IMG/VR virus record: IMGVR_UViG_3300032213_000610
Location: 64,001 to 104,873 of that record
Direction: 5' to 3' (one strand)
DNA: 40,873 nt
Source of the DNA: a virus
In this document: positions 1-10,900 of the stretch, piece by piece
Layout of the letters: each line of letters begins with the position of its first letter
How positions within the stretch are numbered: position 1 is the first letter of the stretch
Translations under genes and position numbers: made by a program
The notes under the pieces: generated by a model
The model's input: only the letters and a program-made list of their open reading frames with translations
What the model was told of the DNA's origin: nothing
The model's database searches: none

Positions 1-645
1 CAATTTAAACTATACAACAAATATTCAACTAACTTTATCAACGGTAGACAAGCTAGATTTGTATATGCTGTTAAGCCTGTATCTAGTCAACCTACTGAGA
101 ATCAACAAGTTGCAGAACCTGGTGAAAAGAAAGCAACCGAATTACCTTCAGGAGAGCTTGTATTTAAAGATGTAGATAAAAGAATTAGAATAGACTATCC
201 TAAAACAATAGACGGTTTAGATAGTAACTTATTACAACAGGCAGCAAGACTTAGTTCTGAAGGAGAGATTGTTAGTATTGAGGATCTTGAAACTGAAAAG
301 TACGGACCTGCTGTAGATTATTTTGTAGAAGAAGTTGCTGATACAATTACTGTAGAAGAAGCTACGTTCTTACAAAATAATCCTATATTTGCAATTGATT
401 TTGTAGAAAATATGTTTAACAGTGAATACATTTTAACAATAAAAGATTACGCTCAACTATTGTTAGACAATAACCAAAAGCTTGTAGACACCGCTCAAAC
501 AAACTTGTTCTCTAAAGAAGGTGAAGTATCTGTAGAATTGAGAGATGGTAAAAGATACAACATCATAGATATAAACGGTAAACTATTAAAAGATATGGGA
601 TATAGCCCTATCGAAATTGGTAAAGTATTAAAAGAAATCTGTTAA
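1..645 (+). CDS. C-terminal part of a truncated phage protein of unknown function
   Basis: The reading frame is open from the first base of the window to a TAA at 643-645, giving 214 visible residues. The ATG at 412 is internal, so the true start lies left of the window. The visible part begins with an NFINGRQARFVYAVKP-type stretch, then a Pro/Gln/Glu-rich linker (about residues 28-50) and an acidic helical region. It ends in a compact segment with a DGKRYNIIDINGKLLKDMGY-like beta-alpha pattern. There are no membrane segments or catalytic motifs. The next gene starts 2 nt after the stop, so the two are almost certainly co-transcribed, and this may be another virion or ejected protein. I do not recognise the family. 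Confidence 0.7.
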   Translation, partial: QFKLYNKYSTNFINGRQARFVYAVKPVSSQPTENQQVAEPGEKKATELPSGELVFKDVDKRIRIDYPKTIDGLDSNLLQQAARLSSEGEIVSIEDLETEKYGPAVDYFVEEVADTITVEEATFLQNNPIFAIDFVENMFNSEYILTIKDYAQLLLDNNQKLVDTAQTNLFSKEGEVSVELRDGKRYNIIDINGKLLKDMGYSPIEIGKVLKEIC

Positions 646-646
646 T

Positions 647-3600
647 ATGGCAAGCTGTCCAAACGAAAATCTTGATTCCTGGAAACAATTAGTAGCCTCT
701 AGAGGAGAAGATATAGCATACTATCTATGGGATCTATATGATGGAGAGGTTCCTGCTGATGTAGTGTCAGGAGCAACTGATCCTTTGAAGGGAGGACGTG
801 TTCCTAATGAAATGGTTGATAAGTTTGTAGACAAGGTTATTGAGGTGGATGATAACACCATCCTTGTTCCTGCAACTGAAACTGAGAAAAGACATTACAC
901 ATTTAATGGTAAGCGAGTAGCAAGTAGTGTAACTGAGAAGGTTAAACAAAAGACTACTGAGCGTACAGAGTTTGAACAGGGTCAAGATACACAGAAGAAA
1001 GACTGGGGATCTGATGGGCATGCTTTTGCTGAGGTGACACTTAAGACAGACCTACTTGATGAAGATGGTTATGCTAAAGAAGTGTTTACAAAAAGTGCTA
1101 AAGCATCTAGATTAAATAGCACTATACAAACAGGAATAAGATCTTATCTAGAGGAACTAGTTAGATCATATCCTCCAGGAACAAGATTCCTTGTAGAAAG
1201 AAAAGGTACTAATACATCTGTAAAGGGTATGATATCTTCTACTATGGACTTGATTATTGTTGAGCCTATTAGAAAAGCTGATGGCACTAGAGATATGAGA
1301 GTAGATATATTTGACTGGAAGTTTACCAACTTCAACAAATCTACCAATGAAGATATTCCTTTCTATAAGCAAACAGAATGGAAAGCTCAAATGGGTGAGT
1401 ATTCAAAGATGCTTTACAGCTATGGTCTTAAACCTGAGCAATTAAGAAGAGCAAGAATGATTCCATTCTATGCTAACTATGAGAATAAGGTGAGAGGGGA
1501 TAGGAAGAGTCCATTGATTCTCAAATCATTAGAGATTGGTAAGGTGGATAACCTAAAAGAAACCAAACTCTATTTACTCCCTGTAGCATTAGATACAGAA
1601 ACAACAGGTAATAAGAAGGTGGATGATTTAGTTAAATCTCTTAGAACTCAATGGGAGAAGTTATACAAAACACCACGTACTGAAGAGGAATACTTAGCTA
1701 AGAAGTTAAAACTCAATCAGTTAGCTAAAGCTATTCGTTACTTACAAATGAAACAAGACTTTGCTCCATTGTCTATTGTTGGTAAGAACTTCCTAGTGGA
1801 TGCAAAGAAAACACTTGATTCATTTGAAGCTATTGATTATTCAAAGCTAGAGCAAAATGAAATAGCTGAGAGACTAGGACAACTTATTCAGCTTCAGAAG
1901 AGTGCTGAGAAGTTTTCTAAAATAGATAGTGTATATTTATCTCAGGTTTCCAAAGAAGATATGACTATTGAGGAGCAGAAGATACTTAGTTCATTAAAAG
2001 ATGTATCTAAGTCTACAGATGCAATGTTGTTGAAAATCAGTGAGTTACAGAAGAACTTTGTTGTGCAATATGCATTGAAAGAAGGAGCTGTTACAAAAGA
2101 TAATGCAAGAACAATATTAAATGCTGAATTGGAGATTGGGTTTATGGCAAAGACATTCTTAGAGGGAACTAAACTTTCTCCTAGAATTATTAGACTAGCT
2201 TCAAATGCTATTTTAAAAGCTAAGAGTGGTGTAGCTATCCAGACATCTAAGATGGTTAAAACATTTGAACCATTGTTATTAGAGCTAGAGAAAGAAGCTG
2301 CTACAAAAGGTAAGTCTGCATTTGATTTAATTGGTTATGTAGATGGTGATACACTCTCTCTAATCAAGAAGATTGATAAAGAGTTTTGGAATGAACTATC
2401 TAAAGCTAAATCTACTAAGGATAAAGATTTCTTGATACAGAATATGGATGTAGCAAAGTTTAATGAACTTGCTAAAGCAGCCATTAAGAAAGGTGAAGAA
2501 GATATAGATAGTACATTATTCTCTACAGATGAGGAGATGAATGATTCTATTAAAGAATATAGAAAGAAAAAACTAAGAGACTCTATAGACATCAACTTAA
2601 AATCATTTGATGGATATGAAGGATATGCCTTCTCTAGCATCTACAGTAAGGTGTTAAAAGAAGATGAGCACTTATCTAAGGAGTATAAGGAAATGTCAAA
2701 GAACAAGGCTGCATTAGATATGTGGAACTTCTTTACACAACTTAATCAGAAGGGTAAGGAGATGGGCTATTTGGCTAAGAAGGGGATTGCGTTCTTTCCA
2801 TTAATTGAAGCTACAATGATTGATAAGTTAGCCCAAACTAATAGTGTAATTGGTCAGGGTAAAGACTTCTTTAGAGATAGTTACACTGTAAAAGAAACTG
2901 AGAGTCAAAGCTATTCAAGATTAGATCCTGAGACAAATAAACTTAAGAAGGAAGTTCCTAAATTCTTTACTAAGACAAATAAAGATGTAACTCAACTATC
3001 CAGAGATCTAACTAAGATTGGTCCATTGTGGATCAAGTCTTTATTAGAATACCAATCTTCCAAGGATATGGAGGACATGTTATTAACTATGCACTCTGTA
3101 GAGAAAGCTAAAGGAAGTATTGTTGTTGATGCTGAGGGTAAAATTGTATTTGAAGCTGGTTCTCCTAAGATAGATGAAAGCTCTAACAAGAATGCTGATG
3201 TATTACAAACAATCATCGATGATGGTTTATATGGACTAAACGAAGATCTTACATCTATTGGTAACATTGGTATATCCACTGTAAGTGAAAAGTTCAGTAA
3301 GGGAGAAGAAGCAGCAGAAAGAAAAACTGTTTCTGTTAAGAAGATATTTAACAATGCTAACAGTCTTACACAGAGCTTAGCTGTAGGTTTGAAACTATTA
3401 GTAGCTATTCCAAACTACTTTGGTAACCAATTCCAAGCATACATTAATTCTGGAGGGTTCTACAACTTCAAAGACTTTCAAAAAAATAACCTTAGTGTAA
3501 CTACAGGTGCTGGCTTAACAACAATAGATAAAGCATTAATGGATGCAATTGTTCCATTGAATGAAGATGTTGCTGTTGAGAAACAAAAGGAACTTGCTAA

Positions 3601-4798
3601 GAAACAAGGGGTTATGAAAACCTTGAGTGCTTGGAGCTTTACTGATGTAATGATGATTACAAACTCATTCCCTGAAAGAAAGATTCAATATGCTAATGCT
3701 AAGTCATTCAATGATAACACAATGATTGAGAATGGCAAATTAGTAAACATTAGACAATACTTAAGAGCTGAAGACAGAAAGACTAAATATGCAAAAGATA
3801 AGTCTGGCAAATTAATAATGTCAGATGCTGAAAGAAGAGCTCTTGAGAATTCATTTGAAGACAGAGTGAAAGCATTGAAAGAAACTAGGTCCTTACCTAA
3901 GGTGGCTAAGATTGAGAATGATGAACTAGTTATCCCTGGTGTAAGTGATCAAGAACTTGCTAAATACCGTGTAAAGATTATTGAATACGGTAGAAATATC
4001 AATGGTCAAATGAACCTAGATAATAAAGCTGCTTATAGAAGAGATACAATCCTTAAGTCTTTCATGATGTTCAAGAACTGGATACCTAAGCAAGTGAGTC
4101 TTCGTACTCTGGATATTCAAAAGAACATGGAACTTGATGAGTGGGAATACGGTAGATCAAGAGTGTTTGTTAAAACTTTAATTAATCTAGGTTTTAGAAA
4201 CATCACAAAGATGAGAGACATCATGGCTGGTACAGCTGAAGGGCTTGCTATCATGGATGAGATACTAGAAGATAAAAGACAAGAGCATCTTAAAAAGACA
4301 GGTCAGGTGCTAGAGATTACTAACGAGGAGTTCTATGATTTGATGAGAAAAGAACTATCAAATCAAATGAAGGAACTAGGTGTGGTGATTGGTGTACTTG
4401 GTCTATTACTTGCTGCTAGAGCTGCTGTTCCTGATGATGAGGAAGACTTATTAGCTCAAAATAGATATAAGTTCTGGGCTAAAGCTACCAACAAGATAGC
4501 AGATGAAATTCTATTCTACTATAACCCTATGTCCTTTGAGGGTATGACCAAGGGAAGTGTCCTACCATCTCTTAGCTTATTAACCAAGGGTGAAAGATTC
4601 CTAGAAGCCTTACTTAAAGAGTCAGCTGGAACTATTACAGATGATGAAGATCTTATTAAAAAGGGTCATCCTGTTAAATACTTCTTTGATATGATACCTT
4701 TTATATCTCAGTTCCAGAGCGAAATCCTACCAATAGTTGACCCAGAGTTAGCTAAAGAGTTAGGCATCAGGGTGAGTGCTGAATCACGCAGACAATAA
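647..4798 (+). CDS. Giant multidomain protein with N-terminal PD-(D/E)XK nuclease-like domain, probable virion-associated protein
   Basis: 1383 residues. The N-terminus (SWKQLVASRGEDIAYYLWDL) resembles the opening of other large phage polyproteins. Residues about 115-260 carry a Cas4/RecB-like PD-(D/E)XK pattern: GHAF around H125, a candidate Glu at 184, MDLIIVE with D201, FDWK with D223 and K225, then Q248 and Y252 in the following helix. The middle is long, Lys/Glu-rich and helical. Residues about 900-950 are more hydrophobic (LAVGLKLLVAIPNYFGNQF). A hydrophobic stretch at about 1243-1262 (VVIGVLGLLLAARAA) could be membrane-inserting. A nuclease domain plus a very long helical body with hydrophobic patches, placed just before the tail fibre, suggests an internal or ejected virion protein. 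That role is inference; only the nuclease-like motif is seen. Confidence 0.6.
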   Translation: MASCPNENLDSWKQLVASRGEDIAYYLWDLYDGEVPADVVSGATDPLKGGRVPNEMVDKFVDKVIEVDDNTILVPATETEKRHYTFNGKRVASSVTEKVKQKTTERTEFEQGQDTQKKDWGSDGHAFAEVTLKTDLLDEDGYAKEVFTKSAKASRLNSTIQTGIRSYLEELVRSYPPGTRFLVERKGTNTSVKGMISSTMDLIIVEPIRKADGTRDMRVDIFDWKFTNFNKSTNEDIPFYKQTEWKAQMGEYSKMLYSYGLKPEQLRRARMIPFYANYENKVRGDRKSPLILKSLEIGKVDNLKETKLYLLPVALDTETTGNKKVDDLVKSLRTQWEKLYKTPRTEEEYLAKKLKLNQLAKAIRYLQMKQDFAPLSIVGKNFLVDAKKTLDSFEAIDYSKLEQNEIAERLGQLIQLQKSAEKFSKIDSVYLSQVSKEDMTIEEQKILSSLKDVSKSTDAMLLKISELQKNFVVQYALKEGAVTKDNARTILNAELEIGFMAKTFLEGTKLSPRIIRLASNAILKAKSGVAIQTSKMVKTFEPLLLELEKEAATKGKSAFDLIGYVDGDTLSLIKKIDKEFWNELSKAKSTKDKDFLIQNMDVAKFNELAKAAIKKGEEDIDSTLFSTDEEMNDSIKEYRKKKLRDSIDINLKSFDGYEGYAFSSIYSKVLKEDEHLSKEYKEMSKNKAALDMWNFFTQLNQKGKEMGYLAKKGIAFFPLIEATMIDKLAQTNSVIGQGKDFFRDSYTVKETESQSYSRLDPETNKLKKEVPKFFTKTNKDVTQLSRDLTKIGPLWIKSLLEYQSSKDMEDMLLTMHSVEKAKGSIVVDAEGKIVFEAGSPKIDESSNKNADVLQTIIDDGLYGLNEDLTSIGNIGISTVSEKFSKGEEAAERKTVSVKKIFNNANSLTQSLAVGLKLLVAIPNYFGNQFQAYINSGGFYNFKDFQKNNLSVTTGAGLTTIDKALMDAIVPLNEDVAVEKQKELAKKQGVMKTLSAWSFTDVMMITNSFPERKIQYANAKSFNDNTMIENGKLVNIRQYLRAEDRKTKYAKDKSGKLIMSDAERRALENSFEDRVKALKETRSLPKVAKIENDELVIPGVSDQELAKYRVKIIEYGRNINGQMNLDNKAAYRRDTILKSFMMFKNWIPKQVSLRTLDIQKNMELDEWEYGRSRVFVKTLINLGFRNITKMRDIMAGTAEGLAIMDEILEDKRQEHLKKTGQVLEITNEEFYDLMRKELSNQMKELGVVIGVLGLLLAARAAVPDDEEDLLAQNRYKFWAKATNKIADEILFYYNPMSFEGMTKGSVLPSLSLLTKGERFLEALLKESAGTITDDEDLIKKGHPVKYFFDMIPFISQFQSEILPIVDPELAKELGIRVSAESRRQ

Positions 4799-4843
4799 TG
4801 GTGAATTATTGCTATATTATGTAGCATTCTTCATCCTAACTCA

Positions 4844-4872
4844 TTGAAAATAAACTATATTCATTAACTTTG
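4844..4872 (+). promoter_or_regulatory. Bacteroidota-type promoter upstream of the giant fibre gene
   Basis: A TTG at 4844-4846 is followed after 18 nt by TAACTTTG at 4865-4872, which fits the Bacteroidota -33 TTG / -7 TAnnTTTG signature. It lies in the only sizeable gap before the fibre gene that starts at 4933, leaving a leader of roughly 50-60 nt. The last G of the -7 box is the first base of the hairpin at 4872-4896. Confidence 0.6.
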
Positions 4873-4896
4873 CGAATGTGTTCCCTGCACATTCGC
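4872..4896 (+). terminator. Perfect 9-bp hairpin, possible terminator or 5' leader hairpin
   Basis: GCGAATGTG (4872-4880) and CACATTCGC (4888-4896) form a perfect 9-bp stem with a 7-nt loop, followed by CTTTGTTATATTT. For transcripts from the 1383-aa gene it could act as an intrinsic terminator, although the U-tract is interrupted. For transcripts from the overlapping promoter it would sit at the very 5' end and could stabilise the fibre mRNA. The sequence does not distinguish these. Confidence 0.5.
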
Positions 4897-4932
4897 TTTG
4901 TTATATTTACAATACACTCCTAACCTATAGAT

Positions 4933-7900
4933 ATGAATGTTACTTGTTCAGCTGAACCGTGTCCAGTTATACTAAATGCTACCTGCGTATTCTACGAAGG
5001 TAACACTTTGGTGTATACAGGTATTACTACTAATGACAATCTTCAGACTGCTTTACAGAAAATAGACCAAAAATTCCAAGACTCTAATCTAGGTTATATA
5101 TTTACGAACGGTCTTGAACAACTAGCTCCTGGTCAACCAGTTATGCTAGGTGGGGCATTGGTTAAGAACACCACAATTGGTGGTCTTTATAACCTTGCAT
5201 TTGCTGGTACATTGGAAGCATCTGCTCTCATCACTACAGGTGGAACATCAACAGATTTTGTAAAGGGTGATGGTAGCTTAGATCCAACTAGCTATCAGCC
5301 AGCAGGTAATTATATTTCAAATTTAACAGGAGATGTATTAGCTAACGGACCAGGGTCTGTAGTTGCTACATTAGCAACAGTATTTGGTGCACCTGGAACA
5401 TATGGTAATTCAGGAAACGTTCCTGCAATTACAGTGGATAGTAAGGGTAGGATTACAAATGTTACCCCTACACCAATCAACTACCCAGCTCAATCATTAA
5501 GTTTTGTAGGAGATGTAGATGGAGCTGGGTTCACTGGATCTCCAGTTACACTAACACTAGATACAGTTAATACAGACGTTTATGGAAGCAATAACTTCCT
5601 TAAGTTTGCTGTAAACGGTAAAGGACTTATCACATCTGCCACTCCAGTGAGTGATGGTGATATCACTACAGCACTAGGATATGTGCCTGTAAATGATGCT
5701 ATTGAATTGACAATCAATGGTGTAGCCCATGATTTAACAGCTAATAGAAGCTGGAGCGTAGGTACAGTTACTAGTGTGTCTATTACTGCTGGTACAGGTC
5801 TTAACGCTTCTATAATCAATCCTAATACTACTCCAAGTATATCTATAGTTAACACTGCACCTGACCAAACTGTTGTATTAACTGGTGGTTTTGGTATTAG
5901 TGTCACTGGATCATATCCAAACTTCACAGTTACAAATGACTATCCATCTTTAGGTGGTACAGTTACAAACTTCAGTGCTGGAAATCTATCCCCACTATTC
6001 ACTACATCTGTAACCAATCCTACAACAACTCCTGCTTTAAGCTTTGCCCTATCTAGTGCAGCAGCTAATACAGTGCTTGCTGGTCCTAATGGTGGAGCAG
6101 GGGCTCCTACATATAGAGCTTTAGTAGCTGCAGACATTCCTTCTCTATCATACATTTCTAATATATCAACCACAGCTCCTCTTGCTACAACAGGAGGATT
6201 AACCCCTACAATATCTATTAGTCAAGCTAACTCTACAACAAATGGTTACTTGTCTAGTACAGATTGGAATACGTTTAATAACAAAACAAGTTGTACTGGT
6301 ACTGTTACAAGCGTAGCGGTATGTTCAACAACCACAGGAGTTGCTATATCTGGAAGCCCAATTACCACTTCAGGATCTATAAATGTAGACATTTCTACAG
6401 CATCAGCATCTTGCACTGGTCTATTGACTTCTACTGATTGGAACACATTTGACAATAAGCAAGATGCTTTAGGCTATACACCTGTTCCAGATACTAGACA
6501 ACTAAGTATCAACGGGGTAGGTTATGATCTTACAGCTGACAGATGTTGGTCTGTAGGAACTGTTACAAGCATTACAGCTTCTGCTCCTTTAACAGGTGGT
6601 ACAATCACTGGCAGTGGTTCAGTTGGTATTACACAAGCAGGTGCTGGTAGCGATGGTTATTTAAGTTCAGCTGATTGGAATACATTTAACAGCAAACAAG
6701 TAGCAGGTAACTATATTACAGACCTCACTGGTGATGGTACAGCTTCAGGTCCTGGATCTGTAGCATTAACTCTTGCTACAGTGAACGCTTCAACAGGTAC
6801 ATTTGGTAGCTCTACACAAGTTCCTGTAATAACAGTGAATAATAAAGGGTTAGTAACCTGTGTTACCACAGATACTATCTCTGGATCATTAGAATTTATT
6901 GGTGATGTAACAGGTGTAGGTTCTACAGGAACTTGTACAACACTTACATTAGCTACAGTTAATAATGATGTATATACATCTGAGACTTTATTAAACATTG
7001 CTGTAAATGGTAAAGGTTTAATTACAAGTGCAAACCCTACAACTAGTGGAGATATTTGTTCTACACTAGGATATACTCCTGAGAATGTAGCAAATAAATC
7101 TACATGTACATCTCTAGGTGTATCAAATACTCTCTATCCTACACAACTAGCTGTTAAGACTTACGTTGATAACGCAACAGCTGGTGGTATTATATTACAA
7201 GGTAACTGGAACGCTAACACAAACACTCCTGACATCACTGGAACAACAACAACAGGTTGGGCTTGGAGAGTTGATGTAGCTGGTACAACTAACCTTGGTG
7301 GTATCACTGACTGGCAGGTTGGTGACTTAGCAGTTAAATCTGCTACAGGATGGGTTAAAATAGATAACACTGAAAACGTAACTAGCGTATTTGGTAGATT
7401 TGGTGCTATTGTAGCTACCACTGGTGACTACCTATCTTGTCAAGTTACTGAGTGTGGCAACTTATATTATACAGATGCAAGGGTGAGAGCTGCTGTAGGT
7501 CATACAGCTCCTTTAACTTATTGCTCTACAACTGGTGTATTTGGTATTACACAATCTAACACTACAACAGATGGCTATCTGAGTGCTACAGATTGGAACA
7601 CATTCAATGACAAACAGCCATTGATTGTTGCTGGTACAACTAGTCAATACTATAGAGGTGATAAAACATTCCAAACATTAGATACATCTGTTGTTACAGA
7701 AGGTACTAATCTCTACTTTACTGATGCTAGAGCTAGAGCTGCAATCTGTGCAAGCTCTGGTGTTGCATATAATCCTTCAACAGGATTAATAACAAACTCT
7801 TGTCCTGATCAAATAGTTTCTCTAACTGGAGGTGGAACAACCTCTATTACAGGAACCTATCCTAACTTTACCATTACATCTTCTGATTGTTTCTCTGGAA

Positions 7901-10900
7901 CAGTGACATGTGTTGCTGTTAGTGGTACAAACATTGGTGTAACTGGAAGTCCTATTACATCAGCTGGTACTATTGGATTATCACTTAGTGGTGCTAATGT
8001 ATGTAGTGCTCTAGGGTATACACCATATAACGCTACAAACCCTGCAGGTTATACAACATGTGTGGGCACTGTAACTAGTGTTGCATCTTGTACATCAACC
8101 ACAGGTGTCTTATTATCTGGAAGTCCTATAACCACATCTGGTACATTAGGAATAGATATATCAACAGCCTCTGCAACTTGCACAGGTTTGTTAACCTCAT
8201 CTGATTGGAATACATTTAACAGCAAGACTAGCTGTCTAGGTACTGTAACAAACGTTGCAACCTCTACATCTACTACTGGTGTACTTCTATCTGGTAGTCC
8301 AGTTACATCAAGTGGTACACTTGGTATCAATATCTCAACAGCATCTTCTGTATGTACAGGTTTACTTACATCTGCTGATTGGAACACATTCAATAATAAA
8401 ACTTCTTGCTTAGGTACTGTAACTAGTGTAGGTCTTACATCTGCAACAACAGGTGTAACAATAGGAAGTTCTCCTGTTACAACATCAGGAAACATTACAT
8501 TAAATATTGCCACTGCTTCAGCAACTTGCACAGGTTTGTTAACTGCTGCAGATTTTAATAACTTTAATAGTCATACATCATGCACAGGTACTGTCACTTG
8601 TGTAGCTGCTACAGGAACTAATATTGGTGTAACGGGTAGCCCAATCACAACATCTGGCACTCTAGCTATTTCCTTATCTGGAGCAAATGTTTGCTCAGCA
8701 TTAGGATTTACACCTTACAATGCAACCAATCCAAATGGTTACACAACATGTGTAGGTACAGTTACCTCTGTAGGAATTGTAGCTACAAACATAAATGTTT
8801 GTGCTTCCCCTGTAACAACAAGTGGTAACATATGTTTAAACTTAACAGCTGCTAACGTATGTTCAGCTTTAGGATATAGTCCTGCTCCAACGTCTAGTGT
8901 TATTATGGTAGCAGGTGGTGGTACTAATTCTACAATTAGATGTGGAGTGGGTAACACTGCTAGTCTTGGTCTTAGTGCTGCATTAGCTGGACAAAATAAC
9001 ACAGCATCAGGATATAGAGCAGTTGTAGTTGGTGGTTTATCAAATACAGCATTAGGAGGCAACTCTTTCATAGGTGGTGGTTTATTCCATTCAGCTAGTG
9101 CTCCCGAATCTACCATCTCAGGAGGTTATTGTAATATCTCTTCAGGAGTAGCATCATCTATTGTAGGTGGTAGAAATAACACTGCGTCAGGTGCTTGTAG
9201 TTTTATAGGTGGTGGATGTTTAAATATAAGCTCCAATTCAAACACAACAGTAGGTGGTGGATGGGCAAACTGTGCAACAGGAATATATGCAACAGTAGGA
9301 GGAGGTAGAAACAATAGAGCTAACAATAGTTACTCAACAGTTAGCGGAGGTTATGCAGGAGCAGCTTCAGGGGAATTTTCATTCTTAGGAGGTGGATTTG
9401 GAAACACGGCTCAAGGTAACTGTTCATTTGTTGGAGGTGGCCAGTCAAATACTGTAACAACTCAATGGTCAACATTAGGTGGCGGAGTTAATAACACAAT
9501 TAGTGGTAATAGAGGATTTTTAGGAGGTGGTTCTACAAACACAGTTAGTGGTTCATATTTTGCAACAGTCGTTGGTGGTAATAGTAATACTGCCAGTGGA
9601 TATGGTTCTTTCATAGGAGGAGGTAGCAGCAATACTGCCAGTGGATGCAGAGCGGTAGTTTCAGGTGGTCAGACTAATAATGCTTCAGGAAATTGCTCTA
9701 CAGTTGGGGGTGGTGTAAATAACAATGCAGGAGGCTGTTGCTCTACTGTTTCAGGTGGAGCAAATAATTTAGGTACAGGTCCTGTAGCTACGATAGGTGG
9801 AGGTAGAGGTAATAATACAGCTTCAGCTACTTATGCAACAATTGGTGGTGGATACGCTAACCTCTCTTGTGGTTACACTTCAACCGTATCAGGTGGATAT
9901 GTAAACTGTGCAACAGGTCAAGAATCATTTATCGGAGGTGGTAGAAATAACGCTGCCACAGGTACAAGAAGTACTGTAGGTGGTGGTTGGGGCAATACAG
10001 CATCAGCCTATGTAGGAACAGTGGGTGGTGGTTGTAATAATAGAGCCACTTTCTTTTGGTCTACTGTTGGAGGTGGACTAAATAACTTGTCATCAGGAGA
10101 TGCCTCTGTTATAGCAGGAGGTGTAAATAACACATCTAGTGCATATCATAGCACAGTTAGTGGTGGTAATAACAACACTGCTAACTTCAGACATAGTTCT
10201 GTTGGTGGTGGTTTAAATAACTTAGCTTCAAATTGTGGTTCTAGAGTTGGTGGAGGTATTGCCAACACTGCCTCAGGTCCATGGAGTAATGTTGGAGGTG
10301 GTTTATCAAATACGACACCATTTAATTATGCTACAATAGCAGGAGGTATTGGAAATACAACTTGTTCAAATTATGGAGCAATTAGTGGTGGTTACTATAA
10401 CTGCACGGGATATGTAGGTTTTGTAGGAGGAGGTGATGGTAACAAAGCTATGGGTAACTACGCTGCTATTGCAGGTGGTTATTGCAACTGTGCATCAGGA
10501 GCTTGTTCATTCATTGGAGGTGGTGGTACCATTGGTGCAGGAGGTAATGTTGCATCAGGAGCTTGGGCTGTTATTGGTGGAGGATGTGCTAATACAGCAT
10601 GTGGAACATTTGCTACAATTACTGGAGGTCAAGGAAATTTTGCTCCAGGTGTACGTTCTTTTATTGGAGGCGGTTTTTCAAATACAGCTTCAGGTACATA
10701 TGCAGTTGTTGCTGGTGGTCAATCAAACCAAGCAACAGGAATTAGAAACTTTGTAGGTGGTGGACAAGGAAATAGAGCTTGTGGAAGTTATTTTACAACA
10801 GTAAGTGGTGGATATGGTAACTCTGCTTCAGGATATGCTTCAACAATAAATGGAGGTATACGTAATACTGCATCAGGATGTTTGGCATTTGTTGGAGGAG

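Noticed and set aside
767-3354. Antisense ORFs opposite the 1383-aa gene
   Set aside because: They lie wholly inside a coherent 1383-residue frame with recognisable features, and have Ser/Leu-rich shadow composition.
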